A stretch of 64,000 bases of DNA from Kastovskya adunca ATA6-11-RM4 (GTDB lineage Bacteria > Cyanobacteriota > Cyanobacteriia > Cyanobacteriales > Coleofasciculaceae). Below are positions 1 through 9,947 of this stretch, piece after piece (the stretch's first letter is position 1; the number at the start of each line of letters is the position of its first letter). The notes below the pieces were generated by a model, which saw nothing but the letters and a program-made list of their open reading frames with translations, ran no database searches and was not told where the DNA came from. Where the stretch lies: positions 19,668-83,667 of the forward strand of contig JAHHHJ010000023.1 of assembly GCA_019359445.1 (NCBI GenBank), given 5' to 3'. Made by a program: the position numbers and the translations under genes.

Positions 1-536
1 TAAGTTTGATCGTTGACTAGACAAGGTGATTGAGATCATTTATAGTAGACGATTGTGACCATAATGACTGTTGCTGTGGCAACTGAAGTTGGGTGAGGCT
101 GAGGTAGGAATTACTATCAACAGGTTCTATTAAGGGAAAATATCTGATTATTCGGGTATCTATGACCTTTCTTAAGTTTAAAGCTGAGAAATACGTACAA
201 TTAATTGCCCTTATAAAAAATCTGTTCAAAATTCCTCACTAAATTCAAGACAGCTTTTGACCCAGATGCAGCACTTTTGCCTCGTTGAGATACTGAGGGA
301 TTCGCCCTTAAGTCTTAACGGTTCCAGGCAGCGCTAGTAGCCAATGCCCGACTTTAATTAGGTTCACACTTATCTGGTTACAGGTCTTGCAGGACTTCCC
401 CTGCAGCAAGTCTTCTTGCCTATCAAGGTAAGTAGGCTTGTTAGTCACTGTCGTGACAAAGTTAATAGAGGCAAGCGGATTGTCAGGAGTTATCCTAAAT
501 ATCCTGCCTCGTTGTATGTCTAAAAAGGAGAAGCCC
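1..536. other. Upstream/leader region of the ribosomal cluster, no gene
   Basis: No convincing gene was found here. The only reading frames are short, and one lies antisense to rplC. A small hairpin (stem GCAGG at 389-393 with CCTGC at 400-404, extended by CTT/AAG) sits about 130 bases before rplC. It could belong to the cluster's leader RNA, but nothing shows a binding site for a ribosomal protein. rpsJ, which opens the classical S10 operon, is absent. Confidence 0.4.
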
Positions 537-1172
537 GTGTCTGTCGGTATCCTCGGCACCAAACTCGGCATGACCCAAGTGTTCGATGAAGAAGGAAGAG
601 CCATTCCTGTCACCGTCGTTCAAGCAGGTCCATGTACCGTAACCCAAATTAAAACCAAGCAAACCGACGGCTATACGGCTGTCCAACTTGGTTACAAAGA
701 AGTTAAGCCCAAATCATTAACCAAGCCAGAATTGGGGCACCTAACAAAATCCAATGCCCCACCCTTGCGTCATCTGCAGGAGTATCGGTTGAGCGACACT
801 GGCGAGTTTGAACTCGGTCAGGCGCTCAATGCCGATATGTTTACGGCTGGTCAAATTGTTGATGTCACAGGTACCAGTATTGGTCGTGGCTTTGCTGGTT
901 TCCAGAAGCGTCACAATTTCCGGCGTGGTCCTATGGCACACGGTTCCAAAAACCACAGAGCGCCCGGTTCTATAGGCCCTGGAACAACTCCTGGTCGCGT
1001 CTTCCCCGGTAAACGGATGGCCGGTCGTTTAGGTGGCACACAAACCACAATTCGCAAGCTGGAAGTGGTGCGGGTAGATCTTGAACGTAACTTACTGCTG
1101 ATTAAAGGTGCCGTTCCCGGCAAACCAGGGGCGCTGCTGAGTATTGCCCCCACCAATCGAGTAGGACGTTAA
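537..1172 (+). CDS. rplC: 50S ribosomal protein L3
   Basis: L3 is an early-assembly protein of the large subunit that reaches toward the peptidyl-transferase centre. The product (211 residues) opens with [17 protein letters not shown] and carries the conserved central segment around [13 protein letters not shown] and [17 protein letters not shown] start at 537 is chosen because homologues begin at this point and an AAGGAG ribosome-binding site lies six bases upstream. An in-frame ATG at 516 would add seven lysine-rich residues and has no comparable site. It is the first gene of the plus-strand cluster; rplD follows after about 150 bases. Confidence 0.97.
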   Translation: MSVGILGTKLGMTQVFDEEGRAIPVTVVQAGPCTVTQIKTKQTDGYTAVQLGYKEVKPKSLTKPELGHLTKSNAPPLRHLQEYRLSDTGEFELGQALNADMFTAGQIVDVTGTSIGRGFAGFQKRHNFRRGPMAHGSKNHRAPGSIGPGTTPGRVFPGKRMAGRLGGTQTTIRKLEVVRVDLERNLLLIKGAVPGKPGALLSIAPTNRVGR

Positions 1173-1322
1173 TAGCGTTCAGCAAGATAACGCAGCTACT
1201 TAGTCAACGAGTTAGCTGATCAATTGGTTCAACAGACGCTTAGTCAAACCGACGGCGAGGAAGAATCAAAAAGCTGACTGCTGTTGAAGAGATAGCTAAG
1301 GTTGCTGTTTAGGAGAGAAAGA

Positions 1323-1955
1323 ATGGTTGATTGTGTAGTACGAAATTGGCAAGGGGAAGAAGTTGGACAAGCGACCCTAGAGCTAAAAGTGGCAAAAGAA
1401 GATAGTGCCGCTCATGTTGTCCACCGAGCACTCGTCCGGCAAATGACAAATTCCCGGCAGGGAACGGCTTCGACCAAAACCCGAGCCGAAGTTAGGGGAG
1501 GTGGACGCAAACCCTGGCGGCAAAAAGGTACGGGACGGGCACGGGCCGGTTCAATTCGTTCACCACTATGGCGTGGTGGCGGTGTCATCTTTGGCCCCAA
1601 ACCCAGAGAATATGACATCAAAATGAATCGCAAGGAGCGTCGGTTGGCACTGAGAACTGCCTTCCAAAGCCGTGCTTCCGACTTAACTGTGGTTGAAGAC
1701 TTTGCCGATCAGTTGTCCAGACCGAAAACAAAGGAACTAGTGGAAGCGCTAACCCGGTGGGGTATCGAGTCGGACGCCAAAGTGCTACTGATTCTGAGCG
1801 AATCCCAAGAAATGGTTTATCTGTCAGCGCGTAACGTAGCGAATCTCAAGTTAATCGGGGCGACCAACTTGAATGTTTACGACATTCTCAATGCTGACAA
1901 AATCGTGACAACTTCATCAGCCCTTGCCAAAATTCAGGAGGTTTACAGTGATTGA
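1323..1955 (+). CDS. rplD: 50S ribosomal protein L4
   Basis: L4 lines the nascent-peptide exit tunnel. The 210-residue product has the long basic loop typical of L4 ([19 protein letters not shown] near residues 55-75) followed by FGPKPREY. The ATG at 1323 follows an AGGAGAGA site; an upstream in-frame TTG at 1302 is rejected for lack of such a site. In E. coli L4 represses its own S10 operon, but I see no evidence for or against that here. The 3' end overlaps the start of rplW by eight bases, so the two genes are probably translationally coupled. Confidence 0.97.
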   Translation: MVDCVVRNWQGEEVGQATLELKVAKEDSAAHVVHRALVRQMTNSRQGTASTKTRAEVRGGGRKPWRQKGTGRARAGSIRSPLWRGGGVIFGPKPREYDIKMNRKERRLALRTAFQSRASDLTVVEDFADQLSRPKTKELVEALTRWGIESDAKVLLILSESQEMVYLSARNVANLKLIGATNLNVYDILNADKIVTTSSALAKIQEVYSD

Positions 1956-2250
1956 ACAAGACCCCCGCAAGCTAGCGGATCTGGTACTTCGCCCCATTGT
2001 CACTGAAAAGGCGACTATGCTACTGGAACAAAATCAGTACGTGTTTGAAGTCGTACCGAAAGCAACCAAGCCAGAAATTAAAGCGGCGATTCAAAGCTTG
2101 TTTGATGTGAAAGTTATCAGTGTCAATACCTTGCGTCCACCGCGCAAACAGCGTCGGGTAGGGAAGTTCTTGGGATATAAACCCCAGTATAAGCGAGCGA
2201 TCGTGACCTTATCACCGGGAGACTCCATCACCCTCTTCCCGGAAGTTTAG
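1948..2250 (+). CDS. rplW: 50S ribosomal protein L23
   Basis: L23 sits at the exit of the peptide tunnel and is the docking point for trigger factor and signal recognition particle. The 100-residue product shows [16 protein letters not shown] near its start and the basic [18 protein letters not shown] segment. The GTG start at 1948 lies inside the last codons of rplD and is preceded by CAGGAGG at 1936-1942. A start at 1924 would add residues not expected for L23. Confidence 0.96.
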   Translation: MIEQDPRKLADLVLRPIVTEKATMLLEQNQYVFEVVPKATKPEIKAAIQSLFDVKVISVNTLRPPRKQRRVGKFLGYKPQYKRAIVTLSPGDSITLFPEV

Positions 2251-2330
2251 TCAGTCCTTCAAGGAAAAAACCTCGCTAACTTCCCTTTATTAATAGGCAA
2301 GCATTTAAACCTCAAATCTCTCTTTAAGTT

Positions 2331-3194
2331 ATGGGCATTCGTTCTTACCGACCATACACGCCGGGTACTCGCCAAGGCACAATTTCTGACTTTGCCGACA
2401 TTACCAAGAGCGAACCGGAAAAATCCCTTACTAGATCCTCCCATCGCCCCAAAGGTCGCAATAATCGCGGTGTTATTACCAGCCGCCGTCGCGGTGGCGG
2501 TCATAAGCGTCTTTATCGCATCATCGACTTTCGCCGAGATAAGCGTAATATCCCAGCAAGAGTTGCAGCGATAGAGTACGACCCCAACCGTAATGCCAGA
2601 ATTGCGCTCCTCTACTATCAAGACGGAGAAAAGCGCTATATCCTGCATCCGGCTGGATTAGCAGTTGGTACGACGATTATTGCTGGGCCTGACTCTCCTT
2701 TCGAGACGGGTAACGCTTTACCATTGAGCCGTATTCCTCTAGGTACTAACGTCCATAACGTTGAACTCTATCCTGGACGTGGCGGACAGATTGTGCGCTC
2801 TGCCGGTGCAACCGCTCAAGTTGTTGCTAAAGAAGGTGACTATGTTACCCTCAAGCTCCCATCTGGAGAAGTGCGGCTGATACGCCGGGAATGCTATGCC
2901 ACCCTCGGACAAGTGGGTAACATTGAAGATCGTAACCTGAGTTTAGGAAAAGCTGGTCGCAGCCGTCACAGAGGACGCCGACCCAAAGTTAGAGGTAGCG
3001 TCATGAACCCGGTAGACCACCCCCACGGTGGTGGTGAAGGTAAAGCTCCTATCGGTCGCAGCCGACCTGTAACGCCTTGGGGTAAGCCCACGTTGGGAGC
3101 CAAAACCCGCAAGCCGAAGAAGCAAAGCAATGCTTTGATTGTACGGCGGCGTCGGAAATCGTCTAAGCGAGGACGCGGCGGTCGTCAAAGCTAG
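2331..3194 (+). CDS. rplB: 50S ribosomal protein L2
   Basis: L2 is needed for subunit association and peptidyl-transferase assembly. The 287-residue product begins [15 protein letters not shown] and holds the hallmark [20 protein letters not shown] near residues 225-245, including the histidine implicated in activity. The C-terminus is rich in Lys/Arg ([16 protein letters not shown]). Length is normal. No clear Shine-Dalgarno site precedes the ATG, which is common in cyanobacteria. Confidence 0.98.
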   Translation: MGIRSYRPYTPGTRQGTISDFADITKSEPEKSLTRSSHRPKGRNNRGVITSRRRGGGHKRLYRIIDFRRDKRNIPARVAAIEYDPNRNARIALLYYQDGEKRYILHPAGLAVGTTIIAGPDSPFETGNALPLSRIPLGTNVHNVELYPGRGGQIVRSAGATAQVVAKEGDYVTLKLPSGEVRLIRRECYATLGQVGNIEDRNLSLGKAGRSRHRGRRPKVRGSVMNPVDHPHGGGEGKAPIGRSRPVTPWGKPTLGAKTRKPKKQSNALIVRRRRKSSKRGRGGRQS

Positions 3195-3291
3195 AAAAAA
3201 TATTCTGTGTTGTTTGGTTTGTCACTGCTCAATGCTTTATAGACAAACAGTCAGCACCCGTTATCGCTATTGCAAGTAGGTAAGGTTTACT

Positions 3292-3570
3292 ATGGGTCGT
3301 TCTTTAAAAAAAGGTCCTTTTGTTGCAGATAGTCTTCTCAGCAAAATCGAAGTGCTCAATGCTAAAGGGGAGAAACAGGTAATCAAAACCTGGTCTCGCG
3401 CCTCAACAATTGTGCCGCAGATGGTGGGTCACACGATTGCTATCCACAACGGACGTCAGCATGTGCCGATTTTTATCAACGAGCAGATGGTCGGGCACAA
3501 GCTAGGAGAGTTCGCTCCAACGCGGACATTCCGAGGTCATTCAAAAAGCGATCGCCGAGCTGGTCGTTAG
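3292..3570 (+). CDS. rpsS: 30S ribosomal protein S19
   Basis: S19 forms a complex with S13 in the head of the small subunit and contacts tRNA. The 92-residue product starts [16 protein letters not shown] and contains the signature [16 protein letters not shown] near its C-terminus. Length is typical. It lies between rplB and rplV, as in nearly all bacterial S10 clusters. Confidence 0.98.
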   Translation: MGRSLKKGPFVADSLLSKIEVLNAKGEKQVIKTWSRASTIVPQMVGHTIAIHNGRQHVPIFINEQMVGHKLGEFAPTRTFRGHSKSDRRAGR

Positions 3571-3634
3571 GAAAGATTTAAAACGTTGAATTTTAGGTTT
3601 CCTCAAAAATCTAGAGTTTAAACAGGAGAAAACT

Positions 3635-3997
3635 ATGGCAGTAGATACTACAGCAGAAGTCAAAGCGATCGCGCGCTACATCCGAATGTCTCCCAATAAA
3701 GTGCGGCGAGTCCTCGATCAAATTCGGGGACGCTCCTATCGGGAAGCCCTGATTATTCTGGAATTTATGCCCTATCGGGCTTGCGAACCCGTCTTGAAAA
3801 CCTTGCGTTCCGCCGTTGCTAACGCCGAACATAACCAAGGTCTAAACCCGGCGAATCTTTATGTCACCCAAGCCTATGCGGATATGGGACCTACCCTGAA
3901 GCGTTTTCGTCCCAGAGCCCAAGGTCGTGCTTATCAAATTCGCAAGCCGTCCTGTCACATTACCGTGGCAGTTTCTCCAGAAGTAGAAGAAGCCTAA
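3635..3997 (+). CDS. rplV: 50S ribosomal protein L22
   Basis: L22 has an extended hairpin that reaches the exit tunnel, the site of macrolide resistance mutations in other bacteria. The 120-residue product has the N-terminal [20 protein letters not shown] segment and the C-terminal hairpin ([20 protein letters not shown]). A good AGGAG site precedes the ATG by six to seven bases. Confidence 0.98.
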   Translation: MAVDTTAEVKAIARYIRMSPNKVRRVLDQIRGRSYREALIILEFMPYRACEPVLKTLRSAVANAEHNQGLNPANLYVTQAYADMGPTLKRFRPRAQGRAYQIRKPSCHITVAVSPEVEEA

Positions 3998-4043
3998 GGC
4001 AAGCTTTTAGAAGATGCAAACAACATTTTATTAGGAACGACTC

Positions 4044-4769
4044 GTGGGACAAAAGATTCATCCAATTGGCTTTCGCCTAGGCATTACTCAAGAGCACCGC
4101 TCTCGTTGGTATGCTGACACCAAGCGTTACCCAGAGCTGCTGCAAGAAGACTACGCTATCCGTCAATACGTCGAAAAGAACCTCAGCAACGCTGGAATTT
4201 CCGAAATTCGCATCGAGCGCAAAGCCGATCAAATTGATTTGGAAATCCACACAGCTCGTCCTGGCGTCGTCGTCGGACGTGGTGGTAGTGGAATTGAGTC
4301 GCTGCGGACAGGTCTGCAAGACCAGTTAGGTAGCAACCGCCAAATCCGCATTAATGTCATTGAAGTAGCACGGGTTGATGCGGATGCCGCTCTAATCGCT
4401 GAGTACATCGCCCAACAACTCGAACGTCGGGTTTCCTTCCGACGAGTTGTTCGTCAGGCGATTCAACGGGCGCAACGGGCTGATGTTCAAGGAATAAAAA
4501 TTCAAGTGAGCGGTCGGTTAAACGGGGCAGAAATTGCCCGTACCGAATGGACTCGCGAAGGACGCGTTCCCCTCCATACCCTCCGGGCAAATATTGACTA
4601 TTCTTACAAGACAGCGAAAACCATTTATGGAATTTTAGGGGTCAAAGTCTGGGTCTTCAAAGGTGAAGTGATTCCGGGTCAAGAGGAAGCTCCTGCCCCG
4701 ACTAATGCCCAACCCCGTCGTCGTCAACAGCGACGCCGTCAACAGTTTGAAGACCGCTCCAACGAATGA
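4044..4769 (+). CDS. rpsC: 30S ribosomal protein S3
   Basis: S3 helps form the mRNA entry channel. The 241-residue product starts at GTG ([19 protein letters not shown]) and contains the KH-domain core [13 protein letters not shown] near residues 75-90, then the C-terminal domain with [13 protein letters not shown]. The last 30 residues are an Arg/Gln-rich tail ([10 protein letters not shown]), a common lineage-specific extension. GTG is the natural start because the conserved N-terminus begins there. Confidence 0.98.
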   Translation: MGQKIHPIGFRLGITQEHRSRWYADTKRYPELLQEDYAIRQYVEKNLSNAGISEIRIERKADQIDLEIHTARPGVVVGRGGSGIESLRTGLQDQLGSNRQIRINVIEVARVDADAALIAEYIAQQLERRVSFRRVVRQAIQRAQRADVQGIKIQVSGRLNGAEIARTEWTREGRVPLHTLRANIDYSYKTAKTIYGILGVKVWVFKGEVIPGQEEAPAPTNAQPRRRQQRRRQQFEDRSNE

Positions 4770-4945
4770 AAATCGAAGGCTGAGGTGTAAAGGATGTATA
4801 CCCTAAGGGTGGCTGCGCTGATCAGCGCCGTGGGGCATAGCCCAAGATGATCATGAATTAGCAAGTCATTAGTCATTCTTTAGAGTCAGAATTTGACACT
4901 TCACACTTCACACTTCACACTTCACACTTCATAACTTTTTTCATC
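4770..4945. repeat. Intergenic palindrome and five tandem CACTTCA heptamers
   Basis: Between rpsC and rplP lies a 14-base perfect palindrome, GCGCTGATCAGCGC at 4815-4828, followed by five head-to-tail CACTTCA copies at 4897-4931. Short tandemly repeated heptamers are known from filamentous cyanobacteria. Their presence inside a tightly spaced ribosomal cluster is notable because the whole gap is probably transcribed. Confidence 0.85.
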
Positions 4946-5365
4946 ATGTTAAGTCCCAGAAGAACAAAATTCCGAAAACAGCAGCGCGGCCGCATGAGGG
5001 GTCTAGCCACTCGTGGTAGTAGCTTAAATTTTGGTGACTTCGCTCTGCAAGCCATTGAGCCAGCTTGGATTACTTCCCGTCAAATTGAAGCGGGTCGTCG
5101 AGCCATGACCCGTTATATCCGCCGGGGTGGAAAAATCTGGATTCGGATTTTCCCGGATAAGCCAGTAACGATGCGTCCGGCTGAAACCCGTATGGGTTCT
5201 GGTAAAGGTTCTCCAGAATTTTGGGTGGCCGTCGTCAAACCCGGTCGAATCCTCTATGAAATTGCTGGTGTTCCAGAAGCAACTGCCCGTGAGGCAATGC
5301 GCTTGGCTTCTAACAAGTTGCCGATTAAAACGAAGTTCATTAGCCGAGAAGGGGAACAAGTATAG
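4946..5365 (+). CDS. rplP: 50S ribosomal protein L16
   Basis: L16 is a late-assembly protein near the A-site tRNA. The 139-residue product begins [19 protein letters not shown] and includes the conserved [17 protein letters not shown] and [19 protein letters not shown] segments. Length matches the family. No Shine-Dalgarno sequence is visible before the ATG; the heptamer array ends 14 bases upstream, so the repeats sit where a leader would be. Confidence 0.98.
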   Translation: MLSPRRTKFRKQQRGRMRGLATRGSSLNFGDFALQAIEPAWITSRQIEAGRRAMTRYIRRGGKIWIRIFPDKPVTMRPAETRMGSGKGSPEFWVAVVKPGRILYEIAGVPEATAREAMRLASNKLPIKTKFISREGEQV

Positions 5366-5368
5366 GTT

Positions 5369-5623
5369 ATGCCTTTACCAAAGATAGAAGAAGCCAGAAA
5401 TTTGAGCGATCAAGAACTGGCGGATGCAATTTTAGCCGCGAAACGTGAGTTGTTTCAACTGCGGATGCAAAAGGCAACTCGCCGTCTGGAAACACCTCAC
5501 CAGTTTAAGCACACGCGGCACCGCATTGCCCAGTTAATGACAGTAGAACGAGAGCGCCAACTGGCAGCCGATGCTCAAACTCAAACTGCTGGCACCCAAC
5601 AATCAAGCACAGAAGAGGAGTAA
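5369..5623 (+). CDS. rpmC: 50S ribosomal protein L29
   Basis: L29 binds near the exit tunnel beside L23. The 84-residue product has the helical pattern of the family (EEARNLSDQELADAILAAK, then LFQLRMQKATRRLETPHQ) and a Gln/Thr-rich C-terminal tail beyond the usual 65-70 residues. It starts three bases after the rplP stop, so the two are co-transcribed. Confidence 0.95.
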   Translation: MPLPKIEEARNLSDQELADAILAAKRELFQLRMQKATRRLETPHQFKHTRHRIAQLMTVERERQLAADAQTQTAGTQQSSTEEE

Positions 5624-5629
5624 ACCCAA

Positions 5630-5881
5630 ATGGCAGTTAAAGAACGAGTGGGTTTGGTTGTCAGCGACAAAATGGACAAAACAGTCGTTGTCGCTATTGA
5701 AAACCGAGCTCCTCATCCCAAATACGGCAAAATTGTCGTCCGAACCAAGCGATATAAAGTGCATGATGAGGAAAATCAGTGTGGAATGGGCGATCGCGTC
5801 CGCATTCAGGAAACCCGCCCTTTAAGTCGCACCAAGCGCTGGAAGGTCATAGAAATCCTGACCACCGCTGCTCAATCTTAA
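5630..5881 (+). CDS. rpsQ: 30S ribosomal protein S17
   Basis: S17 is a primary 16S rRNA-binding protein with an OB fold. The 83-residue product shows [20 protein letters not shown] and the signature [18 protein letters not shown] near residues 55-72. It lies six bases after rpmC and is probably translated from the same transcript. Confidence 0.97.
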   Translation: MAVKERVGLVVSDKMDKTVVVAIENRAPHPKYGKIVVRTKRYKVHDEENQCGMGDRVRIQETRPLSRTKRWKVIEILTTAAQS

Positions 5882-5887
5882 TGAGGT

Positions 5888-5921
5888 GTTGTTAGTTTGT
5901 AGTGTTTGGAGAACTAACAAC
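5888..5921 (+). other. Intergenic hairpin upstream of rplN
   Basis: GTTGTTAGTT at 5888-5897 pairs perfectly with AACTAACAAC at 5912-5921, leaving a 14-base loop. No T-run follows, so it is not a standard terminator. A second AACTAACAACT copy lies at 5943-5953, which could compete for pairing. The role is unknown. Confidence 0.6.
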
Positions 5922-5970
5922 TGAACAATACCAACACTTAATAACTAACAACTCAACAGGAGAACCCCCC

Positions 5971-6339
5971 ATGATTCAACAAGAGTCTTACCTGAATGTC
6001 GCTGATAACAGCGGTGCCCGTAAACTAATGTGCATCCGCGTCTTGGGCGCTGGGAATCGACGCTACGGCAGTATCGGTGATGTGATCATCGCCGTTGTCA
6101 AAGACGCTACCCCCAATATGGCTGTCAAAAAATCAGACGTAGTGCGAGCCGTCATCGTGCGTACCCGTAAAGGTCTGCGTCGGGACAGCGGTATGAGCAT
6201 TCGCTTTGATGACAATGCTGCCGTAATTATCAACCCAGACGGTAACCCAAGGGGAACCCGCGTATTCGGACCTGTGGCGCGGGAACTACGCGACAAAAAC
6301 TTCACAAAAATTGTTTCCCTGGCTCCAGAGGTACTTTGA
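5971..6339 (+). CDS. rplN: 50S ribosomal protein L14
   Basis: L14 lies at the subunit interface. The 122-residue product begins [20 protein letters not shown] and carries the family signature in the segment [21 protein letters not shown]. The ATG at 5971 follows CAGGAGAACCCCCC; an upstream in-frame start at 5902 would add 23 unconserved residues. The TGA stop overlaps the rplX start as TGATG. Confidence 0.97.
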   Translation: MIQQESYLNVADNSGARKLMCIRVLGAGNRRYGSIGDVIIAVVKDATPNMAVKKSDVVRAVIVRTRKGLRRDSGMSIRFDDNAAVIINPDGNPRGTRVFGPVARELRDKNFTKIVSLAPEVL

Positions 6340-6698
6340 TGGCAAGCAAATTGATGAGCGCGAAAAATAATAACGAGCGCTACAAAATGCACGTAAAAAA
6401 AGGCGATACCGTTCAGGTGATCGCTGGTAGTGATAAAGGCAAAATTGGAGAAATTTTGCGGACTTTGCCAAAGCTCAGTAAGGTCGTTGTCAAAGGCGTG
6501 AATGTCAAAACCAAGCATGTGAAACCCCAACAAGAGGGGGAAACGGGTCAAATTGTCACCTTTGAATCCGCTATTCACAGCTCTAATGTCATGCTCTACT
6601 CCACCAAGCAAAAGGTGGCAAGCCGCGTTTGCTACACCTACAGCGACGAGGGTCGTAAGGTGCGAATGCTCAAAAAAACTGGTGAAATTATTGACTAG
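6339..6698 (+). CDS. rplX: 50S ribosomal protein L24
   Basis: L24 starts large-subunit assembly. The product has the KOW motif [19 protein letters not shown] near residues 23-41, followed by [15 protein letters not shown] use the ATG at 6339, which shares its A with the rplN stop codon (one-base overlap). This gives 119 residues; homologues often start nearer KMHVKKGD, so the first 15 or so residues are the least certain part. Confidence 0.95.
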   Translation: MASKLMSAKNNNERYKMHVKKGDTVQVIAGSDKGKIGEILRTLPKLSKVVVKGVNVKTKHVKPQQEGETGQIVTFESAIHSSNVMLYSTKQKVASRVCYTYSDEGRKVRMLKKTGEIID

Positions 6699-6811
6699 CA
6701 GCCTCAGATGTGCAGTCATTGGCGACCTTTGAAAACAGAAAAGTCAGCGCCTAGAGGCTTACCCTTAAACTCTCCCTGACCAAGCCCAGGGATTAACAGG
6801 AACTAACAGCC

Positions 6812-7357
6812 ATGACAAAACGATTGAAAAATACTTACGAAGAAATAGTAGTCCCGAAGCTTAAAGAGCAATTTGGTTATACAAATATCCATCAAGTCCC
6901 TAAAGTCGTTAAAATTACGGTCAACCGGGGCTTAGGAGAAGCATCTCAAAACGCCAAGGCACTAGATTCTTCCTTATCTGAAATTGCGCTGATTACAGGA
7001 CAAAAGCCTGTAGTAACGCGAGCCAAAAAAGCGATCGCGGGTTTCAAAATCCGTGAAGGAATGCCCGTTGGCGTCATGGTTACCCTACGCTCAAAACGGA
7101 TGTATGCGTTTTTAGACCGCTTGCTCAACTTAGCCCTCCCTAGGATTCGGGACTTTCGCGGCGTTAGCCCCAAAAGCTTTGATGGTCGGGGTAACTACAG
7201 TTTGGGAATTCGAGAGCAACTGATTTTCCCAGAAGTAGACTACGACAGCATCGATCAAATCCGGGGCATGGACATTTCAATCATCACAACGGCAAAGACT
7301 GACGAAGAGGGTCGCGCCTTACTTAAAGAAATGGGAATGCCCTTCCGAGAGCAATAA
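6812..7357 (+). CDS. rplE: 50S ribosomal protein L5
   Basis: L5 binds 5S rRNA in the central protuberance and contacts P-site tRNA. The 181-residue product contains [18 protein letters not shown] and the later [19 protein letters not shown] and FPEVDYDSI segments typical of bacterial L5. An AACAGGAACT site precedes the ATG. rpsN (S14), which lies after rplE in many bacteria, is absent here, as is usual for cyanobacteria. Confidence 0.98.
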   Translation: MTKRLKNTYEEIVVPKLKEQFGYTNIHQVPKVVKITVNRGLGEASQNAKALDSSLSEIALITGQKPVVTRAKKAIAGFKIREGMPVGVMVTLRSKRMYAFLDRLLNLALPRIRDFRGVSPKSFDGRGNYSLGIREQLIFPEVDYDSIDQIRGMDISIITTAKTDEEGRALLKEMGMPFREQ

Positions 7358-7381
7358 GGCAGTACACCGAAAGAGGAAAAA

Positions 7382-7783
7382 ATGGCGGCAAACGACACAA
7401 TTGCAGATATGTTGACTCGCATCCGGAATGCAGGGCTGGTGCGGCATCAAACAACAAACGTCCCTGCAACTAGAATGACTCATAGCATTGCCAAAGTTCT
7501 TAAAAACGAAGGCTTCATTGCTGACTTTGAAGAAACTGGCGAAGGGATCAAGCGCACCTTAGTGCTTTCCCTAAAATACAAAGGCAAGAACCGCCAACCG
7601 ATCATCACCGCTTTGCAGCGGGTGAGCAAACCCGGCTTGCGAGTTTACTCCAACCGTAAGGAGTTGCCCCGAGTCTTGGGTGGAATTGGCATTGCGATCA
7701 TTTCTACTTCCCATGGCATCATGACCGATCGGGAAGCACGGCGTCAGGGAATTGGCGGTGAGGTACTTTGCTACATCTGGTAG
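7382..7783 (+). CDS. rpsH: 30S ribosomal protein S8
   Basis: S8 is a primary 16S rRNA-binding protein. In E. coli it also regulates the spc operon by binding its mRNA. The 133-residue product begins [17 protein letters not shown] and ends with the signature [20 protein letters not shown] and a terminal CYIW. An AAAGAGGAAAAA site precedes the ATG. The next start, for rplF, follows about 50 bases later. Confidence 0.98.
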   Translation: MAANDTIADMLTRIRNAGLVRHQTTNVPATRMTHSIAKVLKNEGFIADFEETGEGIKRTLVLSLKYKGKNRQPIITALQRVSKPGLRVYSNRKELPRVLGGIGIAIISTSHGIMTDREARRQGIGGEVLCYIW

Positions 7784-7835
7784 TCATAAGTCAAAAGATA
7801 ACGGACAACTGATAAAGACAAAGGACAAAGAAGAC

Positions 7836-8375
7836 ATGTCTCGTATCGGCAAACGCCCTATAGACATTCCCAATAAAGTCACAGTGACGATCGACGGTCA
7901 ACAGGTCGCGGTCAAGGGGCCCAAAGGAGAACTGAGCCGAATTTTACCTGCTGAAGTCAGCGTTGAACAAGAAGGTGAAACGGTGCTAGTCTTGCGGCGC
8001 GATGAGTCAAGAACGGCTCGTCAGCGCCATGGCTTGTCTCGAACATTGGTAGCCAACATGGTAGAAGGAGTTTCCAACGGTTTTGAGAAGCGCCTACAGA
8101 TCCAGGGCGTCGGTTACCGGGCACAAGTGCAAGGTCGCAATCTCATTTTGAACGTTGGTTATAGCAAACCTGTTGAGATCGTCCCGCCAGAGGGAGTTCA
8201 AGTGGCAGTGGAAAACAATACCAATGTCATTGTTAGCGGCATCAACAAAGAAATTGTCGGCAACATAGCCGCCCGGATTCGTGCAGTCCGTCCGCCTGAA
8301 CCCTATAAAGGGAAGGGCATTCGGTATGCCGGAGAAGTAGTTAGACGTAAAGCTGGTAAAGCAGGTAAGAAGTAA
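7836..8375 (+). CDS. rplF: 50S ribosomal protein L6
   Basis: L6 lies near the factor-binding site of the large subunit. The 179-residue product begins [20 protein letters not shown] and ends with the L6 signature [17 protein letters not shown]. The ATG at 7836 is chosen over an upstream in-frame start at 7752, which would overlap rpsH and add residues not seen in L6. Confidence 0.97.
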   Translation: MSRIGKRPIDIPNKVTVTIDGQQVAVKGPKGELSRILPAEVSVEQEGETVLVLRRDESRTARQRHGLSRTLVANMVEGVSNGFEKRLQIQGVGYRAQVQGRNLILNVGYSKPVEIVPPEGVQVAVENNTNVIVSGINKEIVGNIAARIRAVRPPEPYKGKGIRYAGEVVRRKAGKAGKK

Positions 8376-8378
8376 CCG

Positions 8379-8741
8379 ATGAAACTTACGCGTAAAGAAT
8401 CAGTACGGCGCAGGCATCAGCGGGTGCGTCGGAAAGTTGAGGGCACCACCGAACGACCGAGATTATCTGTCTTTCGTTCCAATCAGCATATTTATGCACA
8501 AGTGATTGATGACACTCAGCAGCAAACCTTAGCCGCTGCTTCAACATTGGAAAAAGACTTCAAATCAGAGTCAACCTCAGGCGCAACCTGTGATGCGTCT
8601 GCTGAAATTGGCAGGTTAATTGCTGAACGAGCACTAGCAAAAGGCATCTCCCAAGTGGTCTTTGATCGCGGGGGAAACCTCTACCACGGTCGCGTGCAAT
8701 CGCTGGCAGAAGCAGCTCGGGAAGCAGGCTTAGACTTTTAA
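8379..8741 (+). CDS. rplR: 50S ribosomal protein L18
   Basis: L18 binds 5S rRNA with L5. The 120-residue product has the basic N-terminus [20 protein letters not shown], then [20 protein letters not shown] and the C-terminal [20 protein letters not shown]. It starts three bases after rplF. Confidence 0.98.
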   Translation: MKLTRKESVRRRHQRVRRKVEGTTERPRLSVFRSNQHIYAQVIDDTQQQTLAAASTLEKDFKSESTSGATCDASAEIGRLIAERALAKGISQVVFDRGGNLYHGRVQSLAEAAREAGLDF

Positions 8742-8746
8742 TTTGT

Positions 8747-8789
8747 GTTGTCATGAGTTAGTCGTTGGCAACAACTCACACATGACAAC
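8747..8789 (+). other. Intergenic hairpin between rplR and rpsE
   Basis: GTTGTCATG at 8747-8755 pairs with CATGACAAC at 8781-8789. An inner AGTT/AACT pair extends the stem across a small bulge. No T-run follows. It resembles the hairpin before rplN in base composition but not in exact sequence, and its role is unknown. Confidence 0.5.
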
Positions 8790-8813
8790 TGACAACTAAT
8801 AACTAACAAAACT

Positions 8814-9335
8814 ATGGCAACTCGTCGAAAAAATAGCCGCGCCAAAGAAAAAGACACCACCTGGCAAGAGCGGGTAATTCAAATCCGCCGGGTCAGCAAA
8901 GTCGTCAAAGGCGGTAAAAAATTAAGCTTCCGCGCGATCGTTGTCGTTGGCAACGAGCGAGGTCAAGTGGGAGTCGGAGTCGGCAAAGCTAGCGATGTAA
9001 TTGGCGCTGTCCGTAAAGGCGTTGCCGATGGCAAAAAGCAGCTCATTGACGTTCCTCTGACCAAATCCAACTCAATTCCCCATCCCTCTAAAGGCGCGGC
9101 TGTGGGAGCAAAAGTGATGATGCGACCCGCTGCTCCCGGAACGGGGGTAATCGCTGGGGGAGCAGTGCGAACTGTGCTAGAACTTGCTGGCGTTCGCAAC
9201 ATCCTGGCAAAACAACTGGGTTCTAACAATCCCTTAAACAACGCTAGAGCCGCCGTCAATGCCCTAGCTTCCTTGCGGACATTTTCAGAAGTGGCAGAAG
9301 AGCGCGGTATTCCAGTCGAGAACCTTTACGGCTAA
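8814..9335 (+). CDS. rpsE: 30S ribosomal protein S5
   Basis: S5 takes part in decoding accuracy and the mRNA entry channel. The 173-residue product has the S5 N-terminal signature ([20 protein letters not shown] and the glycine-rich [13 protein letters not shown]) and a normal C-terminal domain with [20 protein letters not shown]. The ATG has no clear Shine-Dalgarno site. rpmD (L30), which follows rpsE in many bacteria, is missing, as expected in cyanobacteria. Confidence 0.98.
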   Translation: MATRRKNSRAKEKDTTWQERVIQIRRVSKVVKGGKKLSFRAIVVVGNERGQVGVGVGKASDVIGAVRKGVADGKKQLIDVPLTKSNSIPHPSKGAAVGAKVMMRPAAPGTGVIAGGAVRTVLELAGVRNILAKQLGSNNPLNNARAAVNALASLRTFSEVAEERGIPVENLYG

Positions 9336-9427
9336 ACCGCTTTCAAAAGCCTTTGAGAAAATTTCCTCCCCCAACACTACGGCTCTAGCTGAAAGACAAG
9401 CTATTTCCTTAACTTAAGTGCAAGATA

Positions 9428-9886
9428 ATGAGACTAAACGATGCAGTGCCTCAAAAAGGCTCTAAAAAACGCCGTCGCCGTGTAGGACGGGGCATTTCTG
9501 CGGGTCAAGGCGCTAGCGCTGGCTTGGGGATGCGGGGTCAAAAGTCACGATCCGGTCGTAGTACCCGTCCTGGCTTTGAAGGAGGACAGATGCCGTTGTA
9601 TCGGCGTCTGCCCAAGTTAAAGCACTTCCCCATCATCAACCGTCGCCAGTACACTACGATTAATGTGGGTAAACTGGCATCACTCCCTGCCAATACTGAA
9701 GTAACCCTAGCTTCTCTCATGGAAGCGGGAATCGTTACTACCAATGATGGACCGCTCAAAATGCTGGGTGATGGGGAGCTGAATGTGGCATTAAACGTCA
9801 AAGCGGCTGCCTTTACAACCGGGGCTCGGAACAAAATCGAGGCGGCGGGTGGCAGTTGTGAGTCGGCGAATGCGCCCTCATCTTAA
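9428..9886 (+). CDS. rplO: 50S ribosomal protein L15
   Basis: L15 is needed for late assembly of the large subunit. The 152-residue product opens [20 protein letters not shown] and has the Gly-rich [20 protein letters not shown] segment, then [18 protein letters not shown]. The C-terminus is conserved up to AAGGSCE and then ends with a short tail. It precedes secY as in most spc operons. Confidence 0.97.
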   Translation: MRLNDAVPQKGSKKRRRRVGRGISAGQGASAGLGMRGQKSRSGRSTRPGFEGGQMPLYRRLPKLKHFPIINRRQYTTINVGKLASLPANTEVTLASLMEAGIVTTNDGPLKMLGDGELNVALNVKAAAFTTGARNKIEAAGGSCESANAPSS

Positions 9887-9947
9887 TTAGACCCAGCGTA
9901 TCAAGCGCTGCCAGTCCCCCTCCCCTGTTTTGTAGAGGTAGTTCTTT

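Noticed and set aside
13..46. Possible promoter TTGACT (13-18) and TATAGT (41-46)
   Set aside because: The spacing is 22 bases, too long for a standard sigma-70 promoter, and about 490 bases separate it from rplC.
2259..2648. 129-residue minus-strand frame opposite the start of rplB
   Set aside because: It is fully antisense to a certain ribosomal protein gene and has no supporting signals.
4897..4931. Regular short repeats that might suggest a CRISPR array
   Set aside because: The units are seven bases long with no spacers, so this is a heptamer tandem repeat and not CRISPR.
6063..6719. 218-residue frame on the minus strand across rplN and rplX
   Set aside because: It lies wholly antisense to two certain ribosomal genes and shows no family features; codon bias of rplN/rplX explains the open frame.
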